Shown piece after piece: positions 1 through 10,969 of a stretch of 15,630 bases of DNA; the stretch's first letter is position 1, and each line of letters begins with the position of its first letter. Source of the DNA: JBDSTZ01 sp039927975 (GTDB taxonomy: Bacteria > Pseudomonadota > Gammaproteobacteria > Burkholderiales > Burkholderiaceae_D); NCBI GenBank assembly GCA_039927975.1, contig JBDSTZ010000331.1:1-15630 (forward strand). Reading direction: 5' to 3'. Both the position numbers and the translations under genes were made by a program. The notes beneath the pieces are model-generated. The model was given only the letters and a program-made list of their open reading frames with translations, did no database searches and was not told where the DNA came from.

Positions 1-79
1 TAACAAAATCCGGCCTATCGGCCTGCTTCACACTGAACACACACCACCGGCGCCGCCTTGTCGACCAGGCGCGCCGGCC

Positions 80-84
80 GGAGG
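80..84 (+). promoter_or_regulatory. Ribosome binding site deciding the glpK TTG start
   Basis: A GGAGG core lies six bases before TTG 91. It chooses this rare start codon over the in-frame TTG at 58. Confidence 0.75.
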
Positions 85-90
85 ACTGCG

Positions 91-1608
<1,518 letters not shown>

Positions 1609-1701
1609 TCGCGAGCCGGCGGACGGCACGGCCCTCGATCGACCCCGCGCCAGGAAATGGCGCCGCTACCTGTCGTCGGCAGCCGCCAACTTCGGAAAAT
1701 C

Positions 1702-1729
1702 TTGCCCGCCTGTACAGCATGGTTATACT
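1702..1729 (+). promoter_or_regulatory. Candidate sigma-70 promoter of the ABC exporter operon
   Basis: TTGCCC (1702-1707), a 16-base spacer and TATACT (1724-1729) lie in the 149-base gap after glpK, about 30 bases before the ATPase start. The -10 matches the consensus TATAAT at five of six positions. This suggests the ABC operon has its own promoter; read by eye only. Confidence 0.5.
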
Positions 1730-1757
1730 TGCTGCAAAATTTCCTCAAAGACACCCA

Positions 1758-2500
<743 letters not shown>

Positions 2501-2504
<4 letters not shown>

Positions 2505-4879
2505 CGCCGGCCACTCCCGCCCGCGCGATGTGGTTGCTGGCGCGCCTGCGCCTGGTGCGCGTGCTGAACATGCTGACCACGGTGCGCTTCGGCCGCAAGA
2601 AGGACCCGGCCAAGCGCGCCGCCACCCCGGCCAAACGGCGCCTCGGCATGATCCTGCCGATACTGGTCTTCGCCGCCATGACCGCTTCATTCGGCAACAT
2701 GGCGCGCCAGTCGGTGCTGAACCTGCAGTGCCACCTGGCGCCGGCCAGCGCCTGCCTCGCGCTGAACGACCGGCACGAGGAAAAGGCCGACCTCGAGCTC
2801 GCCGCCGCCGAACTGCACGAGACGCCGTTCGCGCTCGAACTGTCGGCCGCGCTGACGTTGCAACTGGCGCTGCTGATGGTCGTCAGCGTGCTGGTGCCGC
2901 TCGGCAGCCGCGAACTGGCGCAGCCGGACTGGGACCTCGAATGGCTCGTCACGCTGCCGGTGCGCCGCTCCACGCTGCTGTGGGGCCGCCTGCTCGAACG
3001 CACCCTGGCCAATCCTACCGGCCTGCTGGCGCTAGGGCCGCTGTGCACCATGCTGGCCTGGTACTCGGGCTATCGCTGGAACGCGCTGCCGCTCGGCGTA
3101 GTAGGCGCCCTGTGCCTGCTGCCGCTGTCGGCGCTGCTGCGCACCCTGGCAGACACCGGCTTGCGCATGGCGCTGCCGCCGTCGCAGCTGCGCAACCTGC
3201 AGGCGCTGGCCGGCTTCCTCGCGCTGCCATTCATGTACCTGGCGATCGGCTTTTCGCTGGCCTCGGCCACCAGCCTGCTCATGCCGATCGCGCGCGCCAT
3301 GCCGACCTGGAGCCTGTGGACCCCGCCCGGCCTGCTGGTGCTGGCGCTGAACGCCGCCAGCCCGGCCGAAGCGGCGCTGGCCGGCGCCATGCTGCTGGCC
3401 GAAGTGGCGCTGCTGCTGTGGCTCGGCATGCGCGTGCTGCGGCGCCAGTTGCGCCACGGCGTGGTGGCGAGCGGCGCGCGCGAAACCGGCCGCAAGCCGG
3501 CGCGCGCTCGAGCGTCGGCCGCCGCGCTTGACGACGCACCTGACGCCGCCGCGCGCTGGCAGCGCTGGCTGCCCGCCTCGCCGATCCAGCGGCGCGAACT
3601 GCGCCTGCTCAGCCGTGACCGCAACTTCCTGGTCCAGAGCCTGCTGCTGCCGCTGGTGATGGTCGGCAGCCAGTTCATGATCAACGCCAAAGCCGGCGCC
3701 CTGAGCGGCCTGGCCGCCAGTCCGACCGCGCTCGCGGCCACCGCCTTCGGCCTTGGTTCCTACATGCTGATGCTGTCGGCCTTCCAGACCATCAACAACG
3801 AAGGCCACGCCCTGTGGCTGTTGTTCACCTTCCCGCGCGCGCTCGACGACATGCTCAAGGAGAAGGCCAGGCTGTGGGCGGTGCTGGCGCTGGTCTACCC
3901 GCTGGCCGTGTTCGGCGCCGGCTACGCGCTGGCGCCGGCCCAGCCCTGGGCCACACTGGGCCTGATGGCGATCGTGGTGGTCGGCATTCCGGTGTACGCC
4001 ACCATCGCCGTCGCGCTCGGGGTGTTCGCCTCCGACCCGCTGGCGCAGGACGTGCGCACGCGCGTCAAGCCGAGCTACGTCTACCTCTACATGGCCTTGT
4101 CGAGCCTGTACGGCTACGCAATCTTCGCCGGCGCCTGGTGGCAGAAGCTGGCGATGATGCTGCTCACCGTCTGCCTGGCGCAGGCGCTGTGGCAAAAGGC
4201 GCGCGACGCCTTGCCCTACCTGCTCGACAGCGCGGCGGCGCCGCCGGCGCGCGTCTCGACCGCCGACGGCATGATGGCGGCCATGCTGTTCTTCGTGCTG
4301 CCGGGCCTGTGCTTCATCCTGCTGCACGACGTGATGGGCCCCGGCCGGGCGCTGGTGCTGGGCTTCGCCGCCGCCGGCCTGTTGGTCTACCTGCTGACCC
4401 GCTTCATCTACTGGCGCGGCAAGACCGCCGGCGTGCCGCGCATTTTCGGCGCGCCGCTGAAGGCGAGCTTCGGCTGGGGCGCCGCGCTCGGCGTGCTGGC
4501 GGCGGCGGCCGGCATCGCCTACCTGTTCGCGCTCAAGCATGGCGGCTGGAGCGCGGATCTGGCCAGCTCGGCGGCGCTGCCGAAAATGGCCGTGCCGTGG
4601 CTGGTGGGGCTGGCCGTGATCGCCGCGCCGCTGTGCGAGGAATTCATCTTCCGCGGCCTGATCTTCGGCGGCATGCGCCGCTCGCTGCCGCCGCTGCCGG
4701 CCATGCTGATGAGCGCCGGCCTGTTCGCCATCGTCCATCCGCCGGTGTCGATGCTGCCGGTGTTCGTGCTCGGCCTGTGCACGGCCTACGCCTTCCAGCG
4801 CACCCGCACGCTGCTCGCGCCCATGCTGGTGCACGCCATCTACAACGGCGCCATGATCGCCATCCAGCGCCTGGGCTGA
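2501..4879 (+). CDS. ABC-2 type permease fused to a CPBP (CAAX-type) intramembrane protease domain
   Basis: Inner-membrane protein of 792 aa, far longer than an ordinary ABC-2 permease. The N-terminal two thirds hold many hydrophobic spans (the first near residues 48-66), and a soluble Arg/Ala-rich linker lies near 330-350. This part is the likely permease partner of the ATPase. The last 120 residues or so carry all three CPBP motifs: EEFIFR (Glu713, Glu714, Arg718), FAIVH (Phe742, His746) and HAIYN (His778, Asn782). CPBP proteins are glutamate-type intramembrane proteases of the Rce1/abortive-infection superfamily; all listed active-site residues are present, so activity is plausible. Start ATG 2501 overlaps the ATPase stop by ATGA. 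An alternative view is that the CPBP part is a non-proteolytic membrane module. The substrate is unknown. Confidence 0.88.
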
Positions 4880-4883
4880 GCCG

Positions 4884-4917
4884 AAAAAAAAGCGGGACCG
4901 GAAAAATCCGGTCCCGC
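4884..4917 (-). terminator. Rho-independent terminator of the S8 peptidase gene
   Basis: A perfect 11-bp hairpin has arms GCGGGACCGGA (4892-4902) and TCCGGTCCCGC (4907-4917) around an AAAA loop. It is followed on the - strand by eight T (A run at 4884-4891). The T tract lies only on the - side, so it ends the protease transcript. It sits 5 bases after the permease stop and could also slow + strand polymerase. Confidence 0.9.
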
Positions 4918-4938
4918 CGCGACAAGCACTCGCCTGAA

Positions 4939-6758
4939 TTACCAGCTCAGCTTGAGCGAATAGCGTCCGCTGGTCGCGCCCGTGCCGCCCGAGTAGTACA
5001 CCACCCGCACATAACGCGCCACCGTGCCGGCGCCCGTATTGGTCGTCGAGAACGCGTCGACCGAACCGGCGCCATTGACGCTGCGTCCGAGCTGGTTGCC
5101 GCTGGCGTCATACACATACAGGTCGTAGTCGGCGCTGCTGCTGACAGGGCTCAGCGTCGAGGCCAGCGTTTTCCCGGCGGGCAGCTGCACGACGAAGAAG
5201 TCGGTGTCCGAACTGCTGCCCATATTGCCGCTGACGGTGGTGCCGCTGGCGCCGACCGGATTCGCGCTGGCCAGGCCATTGTTCGACTCGGTCTCGTTCA
5301 TCGTCAGCACCACCGGCGCCGCCACCCCCAGCACGGCAGCCGCGTCCACGATGCCGGCGCCGCAGCCGGCGCAAGCGGCCGGGAACGGCCGCGCGGTGGC
5401 CTTCAGTTTCGCTTCCACCTGGTCCGGCGTGAGGGCCGGATTGGCCGACAACATCAGCGCCACCACGCCGGCGACATGCGGCGTCGCCATCGAGGTGCCC
5501 TGGTAGAAGGCGTAGCTGTCGGCGCCCGGCGCGGTCTGGCCGGCGTTGAGGGTCGACAGGATACCGCCGCCGGCCACGCGCGCGTCGCCGCCCGGCGCCG
5601 CCACGTCAACCACCGCACCGTAGTTCGAATAATAGGCGCGCCCGCCCGAGCGGTTGGTCGCCGCCACCGTGATCACGCCGGTGCAGTTGGCCGGGCTGCT
5701 GCTGCCGGCGTCCGTGTTCGAATTGCCCGCCGCGACCACCACCACGGTCCCGCGCGAACGGGCGCCGTTGATCGCGCTCTGGGTGGTAGCGTCGCAGGCG
5801 CCGCCGCCGCCGAGCGACATATTGATCACACGCGCCTTGTTGGCGTTGGCAGGCACGCCGCTGACGGCGCCGCCCGAAGTCCAGGTGATGGCGTCGGCGA
5901 TGTCCGAAGTGTAGCCGCCGCACTTGCCCAGCACGCGAGCCGGCACGATCCTGGCGTTGTACGCGACGCCAGCCACGCCGATGCCATTGTTGGTGACGGC
6001 GGCGATGGTGCCGGCCACGTGGGTGCCATGCCAGCTTGACGTCTGGTCCTGGGCCGGCTGGCCGCCGCCGCATTCACCGGCCACCACCGCGTCGCCCGGA
6101 TCGCTGGCGTCGCCGTCGCGGCCGTCGCCGTCGTTGGCGATGGTCGCGCTGGTGATGAAGTCATAGCCGGGCAGGAACTGGCCGGCCAGGTCGGCGTGCG
6201 GACGGAAGCCGGTGTCGATCACCGCCACGTTGACGCCGGCGCCGGTCGACTTGTCCCAGGCGGCCGGCAGGCGCAGGCCGCCGACGCTCTCGTAATAGCC
6301 CCATTGCTCGCTGTAGCGCGGATCGTTGGGCGTCGACAGCGGATGCATCAGGCGGTCCGGCTCGGCGTATTCGATCGTCGCGTCGCGCGCCATCAAGTCC
6401 TGCGCCACCTGGCGCGCTTCATCGAGCGAGACGCGGCGCGCCATCTGCACCACGTGGGCGCCGGTCGAGGTCGTGCGCAGCGCCTCATGATCTGGCCGAA
6501 CTGCTGGCCGGCGCGGTTCAGGTGGGCGGCTTGGGCGGCGTTCATCGCCGGCACATTGGCGGCGCCCTTGCCATGCGGCGTGGCGTCCCTGTACTTGATG
6601 ATCAGGCGATCGGTCTGGGCCGCGAAGCTGCCCGGGGCCGCGTTGGCGGCGGCGGGCGCGGCGCCGGCCGGCGCATCGGCGCTGGCGCCGAATGAGACGG
6701 AGGCGAGGGCGGCGGCGACGAGCAATGTCAGCAGGGAAGAGGAAGTCGGGTGCGTCAT
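4939..6758 (-). pseudogene. Secreted S8 (subtilisin) serine peptidase, one-base frameshift in the propeptide
   Basis: Extracellular endopeptidase. ATG 6756-6758, with AAGGAA (6763-6768) four bases upstream, opens a clear signal peptide ending near SFGASA and the start of an I9-like propeptide. That frame fails after GQQFGQIMR near 6483. The rest (LRTTSTGAHVV onward) continues in another frame. Adding one base in the CC at 6483-6484 restores IMRALRTTSTG and a single 606-aa protein. The catalytic triad is complete: Asp in AVIDTG (codon 6214-6216), His in HGTHVAG (6028-6030) and Ser in GTSMATPH (5491-5493). A C-terminal PPC domain spans roughly 5290-4942. No slippery heptamer is seen at the junction, so a sequencing or assembly error, or a true inactivating deletion, is more likely than programmed frameshifting. 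Because the downstream part is otherwise free of damage, any real loss is recent. Confidence 0.85.
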
Positions 6759-6899
6759 AGCATTCCTTAGTGTTCAAAGATGAATCGTGATGACCGATGA
6801 ATTTGGGCAAGGGTCACGCCGAGATCTGGAGGCTAAGGGAAAAGAAAAATCCGCGCGGAAATCTCCAATTGATTTCGGTGGTTTCGCCACAGAAAAACC

Positions 6900-6979
6900 G
6901 TTCATTTTCTCAAAAGAATATTTAATTTTTTAAGCGTGCGATTTGGAAAAATAAAACCGATATCGCTATGAAAATGAAC
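6900..6979. repeat. 10-bp inverted repeat flanking the AT-rich core
   Basis: GTTCATTTTC (6900-6909) and GAAAATGAAC (6970-6979) are exact reverse complements 60 bases apart. Nearby, the palindrome CGATATCG occurs twice, at 6958-6965 and 7002-7009. They lie about 140-250 bases upstream of the S8 start, so they could be operator sites for that gene. Function is not shown. Confidence 0.5.
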
Positions 6980-7030
6980 AATTGGCATGAGCTTGCGAGG
7001 ACGATATCGTCGCGACGTGCGGGCACCCCA

Positions 7031-7072
7031 AAAGTAAAACTGGCCGCCATGCATCGTCTGCATGGCGGCCAG
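7031..7072 (-). terminator. Rho-independent terminator of the metalloprotease gene
   Basis: A perfect 14-bp stem has arms CTGGCCGCCATGCA (7040-7053) and TGCATGGCGGCCAG (7059-7072) with a 5-base loop. On the - strand it is followed by TTTTACTTTT. It lies 55 bases after the metalloprotease stop. Confidence 0.88.
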
Positions 7073-7127
7073 CCTGTTGTTGTTCAGTGCCTGTTCAGCG
7101 CCTGCGCGGCGCTTTCACAGCGTTTGC

Positions 7128-9173
7128 TTAGCGCGAGATCGCGTTATTGGTCATCGCATTGAGCGTGGCGTCATACACATAGCCCGACGCCGTCATGCCG
7201 TTGAGCGTGAACTTGAACGAGCCGGTCTTCTTGGTCGCGGTCGAATCGATGACTGCCACACCGCTCGCATTCGTCACCGCGCTTCTCGCACCCGACACGA
7301 TGCCGCTCCAGTTGCCGCTGACCGTCACGCCCGGCACCACCTGGCCGGCCGAATTCTTGACCGTCACGCGCGCCTGCGCATAGCCCTGCTGACGACTTTG
7401 CACAACCACCGACATCGCGATATTCGACGCGTAGATTTTCTGCGCCGGGCTATTGGCCGTGATGACCACCAGCTTGGTGTCGCTGTAGCCGTTCGCATTG
7501 GTCACTTTCAGCGAGGTGTTGAAGCTGCCCGCGTTGTAGGTGTGGCTCACCGCCGCGCCGCTGGCCAGCGCGCTGCCATCGCCGAAGTTCCACTCATAAC
7601 TGGCGATGCTGCCACTGGCGTCGCTCGAACCGGCGCCCGACAGGTTCACCGTCAGCGGCGCAGGGCCAGACGTCGTGCTGGCGCTGATCGCCGCCACCGG
7701 CGTCACCCCGACCGCCGCCGCCGGCGCCGTCACCGACACCGTGTAGCGCCCGATGCTGCCGTAGCTGCTGTACCCGGTGCCGAGCGGATCGCCGTTGCCG
7801 GTGCCCTCGACGCTCAGGTAATAGGTGCCTGCGCTCGGCACGCCCACGCTGATCGTGCCGCCCAGCGCATCGGTTGGATTGGCCTCGGCCACCAGGTTGC
7901 CGGCGCCATCGCGCAACTGCAGCAGGATATCCAGGTTCGGCGAGCGCTCGAACGGCGCGGCGACGATCGTGATCGTGCCTGCCGCCGCCGAAAATTTGAA
8001 CATGTCGACGTCCGACGGCGTTTCGATCAGGCCGCGAATGTCGTAGGTGTTATTGCTGCCCGAAGCGGTCGGCGTGAGCGTGGCGGCGGTGGGGATGGTG
8101 TTGCCGAAGTCGTCGGCGGCAAACACGATGCCGTTGCTCTGCATGACCAGGTAGTCGTCTTCCTTGTTGTTCGCGTTCAGGTACTCGCCCTTGCTCCACT
8201 GGGTCAGCTCCTTGTAGTAGCCAACGCCCATGATCGGCGCCCAGCCGGTCGCGCCGGTGCCGTGGCCGGAATAGTAACCGGTGGTGCTGTTGCCGTCGTG
8301 GCTCAGGCCCGCCGTGTGGCCCACCTCGTGGCTGATCGCCTCGGCGATCGTCTTCTCGGCGTTACCCAGCTTGTCTTGGAAAATGAAGGCCGGCTTGTTG
8401 ATCTCGTTGGTCGCGTCGAACACGCCGACATATGCAAAACCGCCGCAGCCGCAATCGCCCGAGGCGGTGCCGGCGGTGAAATTCTTGGTGATGACCGCGC
8501 GCACGCCATAAGTGTCGTCGGTCGACGAGGTGCGCGTCATCTGGTCGGCGCTCGGTTCCTCGGTGGTGACGTCGACGTCGAACGAGGCATAGTCCTCCGC
8601 CACGCGGCGCCAGATATTCTGGATCATCGACAGTTCGGCCGTGTTGAAGGTGCCGGGCACGCCGTCCAGGTCGAACGCCGGGCTGACGATCGGATCGACG
8701 CCATAGCTGGTATTCCACGCCGTGCCTGTCGTGGTGCGGCCCTTGAAGTCGAGGTAGATCTTGCGCTTCGAGCTTGGGCGCGAATGCAGCGCAAAGGTTT
8801 GGTCGAGCGCGTAGATTGCGCCGCTCGGCGCCAGGTCCGACGGCGACGCGGTCAAGCCCTGCTCGACGAAGTACAGGCGGCCGTTGCGGTCAACCCAGGC
8901 GCTGCGGTCGGCGCGCAGCTGGCGCCGGAATTCGTCGGCGCCCTTGCGATAGAACGCCGCCACTTCGGGCAAGCGGTCGCCCAGGTTGGCGATGGCGCGC
9001 TCGCCGTTGGCGTGGCCGGCCAGACGCACCGACGGAAACGCTGGCTTGACGGTTGCCGCCTGCGGGACGCGTTTCGCTTCGGTTTGCGCGAAGGCGGCCT
9101 GGGGCGCCAGGGCGGCCAGGCCGAGGGCGGCGAACAGGGATACTGCAAGGGATTTACTGACGAATGCTGGCAT
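7128..9173 (-). CDS. Secreted metzincin-type zinc metalloprotease with PPC and PKD domains
   Basis: Probable extracellular zinc endopeptidase of 681 aa. Start ATG 9171-9173 has GGAG at 9180-9183 six bases upstream and opens a signal peptide (residues 1-30, ending QAAFAQ). An upstream in-frame start at 9233 would bury that signal. The catalytic part holds HEVGHTAGLSHD at 282-293, which fits the metzincin zinc site HExxHxxGxxH with Glu283 as general base. PIMGVGYY around Met315 is the likely Met-turn. A Cys-rich loop DCGCGG (240-245) precedes it. Then follow a PPC-like beta domain (about 355-483), a PKD domain (about 491-573, with YEWNFGDGS) and a C-terminal Ig-like region (about 577-675). The gene reads in the same direction as the neighbouring S8 protease but each has its own terminator, so they are separate transcripts. 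The exact peptidase family is not certain; the zinc site is clear. Confidence 0.88.
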   Translation of the reverse strand: MPAFVSKSLAVSLFAALGLAALAPQAAFAQTEAKRVPQAATVKPAFPSVRLAGHANGERAIANLGDRLPEVAAFYRKGADEFRRQLRADRSAWVDRNGRLYFVEQGLTASPSDLAPSGAIYALDQTFALHSRPSSKRKIYLDFKGRTTTGTAWNTSYGVDPIVSPAFDLDGVPGTFNTAELSMIQNIWRRVAEDYASFDVDVTTEEPSADQMTRTSSTDDTYGVRAVITKNFTAGTASGDCGCGGFAYVGVFDATNEINKPAFIFQDKLGNAEKTIAEAISHEVGHTAGLSHDGNSTTGYYSGHGTGATGWAPIMGVGYYKELTQWSKGEYLNANNKEDDYLVMQSNGIVFAADDFGNTIPTAATLTPTASGSNNTYDIRGLIETPSDVDMFKFSAAAGTITIVAAPFERSPNLDILLQLRDGAGNLVAEANPTDALGGTISVGVPSAGTYYLSVEGTGNGDPLGTGYSSYGSIGRYTVSVTAPAAAVGVTPVAAISASTTSGPAPLTVNLSGAGSSDASGSIASYEWNFGDGSALASGAAVSHTYNAGSFNTSLKVTNANGYSDTKLVVITANSPAQKIYASNIAMSVVVQSRQQGYAQARVTVKNSAGQVVPGVTVSGNWSGIVSGARSAVTNASGVAVIDSTATKKTGSFKFTLNGMTASGYVYDATLNAMTNNAISR

Positions 9174-9471
9174 GCATGACTCCGATATGTGATCAAGGCA
9201 ATAACTGAGGTGGACAAAACGCCAATCCGCCAACGCGGCGGCGTCTGTCTTTACATCAATTTCCTCGCGTCACTTTATCAAACCGGAGCTTTGCACAAGT
9301 AGTTTTCAACAGAAAATCTGCTTATTTTGCTGAAAAAAAGGTGAGTGTGCACCTCGTAACAGCTTCACAACATTAAAGAAATCGCCCCCACAGTTGTCCC
9401 TTAGTCTTGCGACTTTACACACGGCCTTGGCCGCTTTGGCAAGCCCCAAAACGCAAATGCATGGGGTCACC
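9174..9471. other. Upstream region of the metalloprotease gene, no gene seen
   Basis: About 300 bases lie between the metalloprotease start and the inferred end of the insertion sequence. The part at 9240-9400 is AT-rich and should contain the metalloprotease promoter on the - strand; no convincing promoter pair was found by eye. Confidence 0.4.
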
Positions 9472-9474
9472 CAT

Positions 9475-9483
9475 TAGCCAACC
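9475..9483. repeat. Subterminal inverted repeat of the IS, transposase 3' side
   Basis: TAGCCAACC, matching GGTTGGCTA at 10953-10961 as an exact inverted copy. Confidence 0.6.
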
Positions 9484-9865
9484 AGCGTCAAGTCGATAAT
9501 ACTTTCCCGGCGCCTCGATTTTATCGAGGCGCAATGGTTTCGCGTTGCCCTGCGCCGAAGCTTCCTCGCGCCCGTTTTCTCAGGTTGTGGTTGCGAAGCA
9601 ATCGCACCAGTCACCCATCAGGATCAAGCGAACCGGCAAGTTCCCCGGCCGCCCTGGCGGCACAGCCGCCCCAGAAAAACGTTGGTTCCGTCACGTGTCC
9701 CAAATATTCAAACAGTTTGTGTGGTTGCCGCTAGCGGCCCCACCCCTTGCTGGCTCACGCTTCAGGCGATAGCTTGTCGTGCAGTGGCGGCGGCGTCAGG
9801 CGTCCAATCAGATCCTGTGGTTTAGTGCCAACCCCGTGGCTGGCTCGCCCACGCCGCCATGAGCG
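9484..9865 (-). ncRNA. Candidate structured guide (bridge/seek) RNA region of the IS
   Basis: No protein is supported in the roughly 380 bases between the transposase stop and the terminal repeat. Several hairpins are visible: GCGCCTCGAT/ATCGAGGCGC (9510-9532, 3-base loop), TGCGA/TCGCA (9592-9606), GGCGGC/GCCGCC (9656-9670, 3-base loop) and the palindrome GCCGCTAGCGGC (9727-9738). In IS1111-group elements the target-choosing guide RNA is encoded after the transposase gene, so this is the expected place. The exact ends and the guide loops cannot be set from one sequence. Confidence 0.4.
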
Positions 9866-10882
9866 TCATGCGAAGCAGCGTTTTTCATCGAACACGATTT
9901 GCCCCTTCAACATGTGATAGCAGGCGCGCGCCAGTTTATGCGCCAGTGCCTTGGTGGCCAAGGCCGTGTTGCTGCGCGCGCGCTTGCGTTCGTAAAATCG
10001 CTTGGCCGCCTCGCTGTAGCGCAGCGCGTAATGGGCCGCTTCCACGAATGCCCAGGCCAAGTAGCTGTTACCGTTTTTCCGATTTCCCTCACCTTTTTTC
10101 TTGTTGTTGGAGAAACGGCCGCTGCCGACACATCGTGCATACGAGGCATAGTTGCCGGCGGAGGTGAAGCGTTCAATCGGCCCCGTCTCGAGCATGATGA
10201 CCGTCGACAGGATTTCACCAATGCCCGGCATGGTCTTGAGCACCGCGTATTCGGGTGCCAGTTTCACCCGCTCGTGCAGACGTCGTTCGATGGTCCCGAT
10301 GGCGCGCGTCATTGCCTGCATCGCCACCACATCGGCCTGCGCCGCCAAGGTCACATCGTCGGACCATCCCCAGCGCGCGACGTCTTCGGCAGCGAGCGAC
10401 TTCACCGCGTCGCCCCCGATGCGCCCGCCGGTCTGGCGCGCGTAAATCGTTTCCAGGGCCAGCACGTGAATCGTCCTCGTCCGCACCAGCTGCGCGCGCT
10501 TGCGGGCCAGGTCGCGCACGGCGCGCCATTCGGGTTCAAACGCAAAGCCGAAATGGAGCAACTTCAACCGTAGCAAGTGGGCCAAATGGCGCGCGTCATG
10601 TTCGTCGCCGCTGTACTTGAGACCGTCGTACTGCGCGATCGCCGCCGTGTTGACCAGCTTCACGTCGAACCCCGCAGCGCGCAAGCCGTCGACCAGCCAA
10701 TACCAGTTGAAAGTCGATTCCACCACGACGCTTGCGAGCTCGGCGCGGAACGGCTCGAGCAAAGCGACCACCCTCGACAATTCGTTCGGCACCCGCCTTT
10801 CGCAACAGATGCGGTCCTCCTCGTCACTTATTACCACCACGCAATTATTCGCGTGCAGATCGATACCGCTATACTTGCTCAT
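9866..10882 (-). CDS. IS110-family transposase (DEDD / RuvC-like with Tnp20 domain)
   Basis: DNA recombinase of 338 aa that moves the surrounding element with an RNA guide. The N-terminal RuvC-like domain shows the DEDD residues: Asp8 in GIDLH, Glu55 in VVVEST, and Asp93 and Asp96 in SGDEHDARHL. The C-terminal Tnp domain begins at about 216 with MPGIGEILSTVIMLETGP. The stretch CVGSGRFSNNKKKGEGNRKN (251-270) matches the place of the catalytic serine, for which Ser254 or Ser258 are candidates. Start ATG 10880-10882 has AGGAGG just upstream. The reading frame is full length and undamaged, so the element may be active. It shows less extreme GC bias in codons than the chromosomal genes around it. 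Confidence 0.95.
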   Translation of the reverse strand: MSKYSGIDLHANNCVVVISDEEDRICCERRVPNELSRVVALLEPFRAELASVVVESTFNWYWLVDGLRAAGFDVKLVNTAAIAQYDGLKYSGDEHDARHLAHLLRLKLLHFGFAFEPEWRAVRDLARKRAQLVRTRTIHVLALETIYARQTGGRIGGDAVKSLAAEDVARWGWSDDVTLAAQADVVAMQAMTRAIGTIERRLHERVKLAPEYAVLKTMPGIGEILSTVIMLETGPIERFTSAGNYASYARCVGSGRFSNNKKKGEGNRKNGNSYLAWAFVEAAHYALRYSEAAKRFYERKRARSNTALATKALAHKLARACYHMLKGQIVFDEKRCFA

Positions 10883-10933
10883 ACCAGCCTCCTGTACGTA
10901 AGTTCAACTCGACATTGAATGCTTACTGTACCC

Positions 10934-10947
10934 CCGGCGCTCGCCGG
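10934..10947. repeat. GC-rich palindrome inside the IS left end
   Basis: CCGGCG, a 2-base loop and CGCCGG form a hairpin between the terminal repeat and the transposase start. It may be part of the left-end DNA or RNA structure. Confidence 0.4.
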
Positions 10948-10952
10948 AGGGA

Positions 10953-10961
10953 GGTTGGCTA
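10953..10961. repeat. Subterminal inverted repeat of the IS, transposase 5' side
   Basis: GGTTGGCTA, the inverted copy of 9475-9483, located 70 bases upstream of the transposase start. Confidence 0.6.
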
Positions 10962-10969
10962 GATGATTA

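Larger units (their letters stand above)
6759..7127. other. 369-base intergenic region with an AT-rich core between the two protease genes
   Basis: No gene is seen. The part next to 6759 should hold the promoter and leader of the S8 gene, but I could not pick a convincing -35/-10 pair. About 6881-6983 is strikingly AT-rich for this genome and contains paired inverted repeats. The end near 7040-7072 is the terminator of the metalloprotease gene. Confidence 0.6.
9472..10967 (-). mobile_element. IS110-family (IS1111-group-like) insertion sequence
   Basis: The element holds one DEDD transposase gene. Inferred ends rest on an inverted repeat: TAGCCAACC at 9475-9483 and its exact reverse complement GGTTGGCTA at 10953-10961. 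Widened with one mismatch or gap, the pair reads CATTAGCCAACC against CATCTAGCCAACC. Subterminal inverted repeats are a mark of the IS1111 group, and the resulting length of about 1.5 kb fits it. No target duplication is evident, as expected for IS110 elements. The outer boundaries are uncertain by several bases. Confidence 0.7.

Noticed and set aside
3032..4834. 600-codon open frame opposite the permease
   Set aside because: His/Gln/Arg-rich translation with no motif; the + strand has clear membrane spans and CPBP motifs.
3814..6039. 741-codon + strand frame crossing the permease end, terminator and S8 gene
   Set aside because: It runs through a strong terminator and opposite a subtilisin triad; its composition is typical of GC shadow frames.
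6478..6490. Programmed -1 frameshift in the S8 gene
   Set aside because: No slippery heptamer of the X XXY YYZ kind and no obvious pseudoknot; a missing base explains the break more simply.
6393..6810. Start of the S8 gene at 6810 in the catalytic frame, without a frameshift
   Set aside because: That N terminus is Arg-rich with no signal peptide or ribosome site, whereas the other frame from 6758 has both.
7062..9179. 705-codon + strand frame opposite the metalloprotease
   Set aside because: No recognisable domain; the - strand holds the zinc motif, signal peptide and PKD domain.
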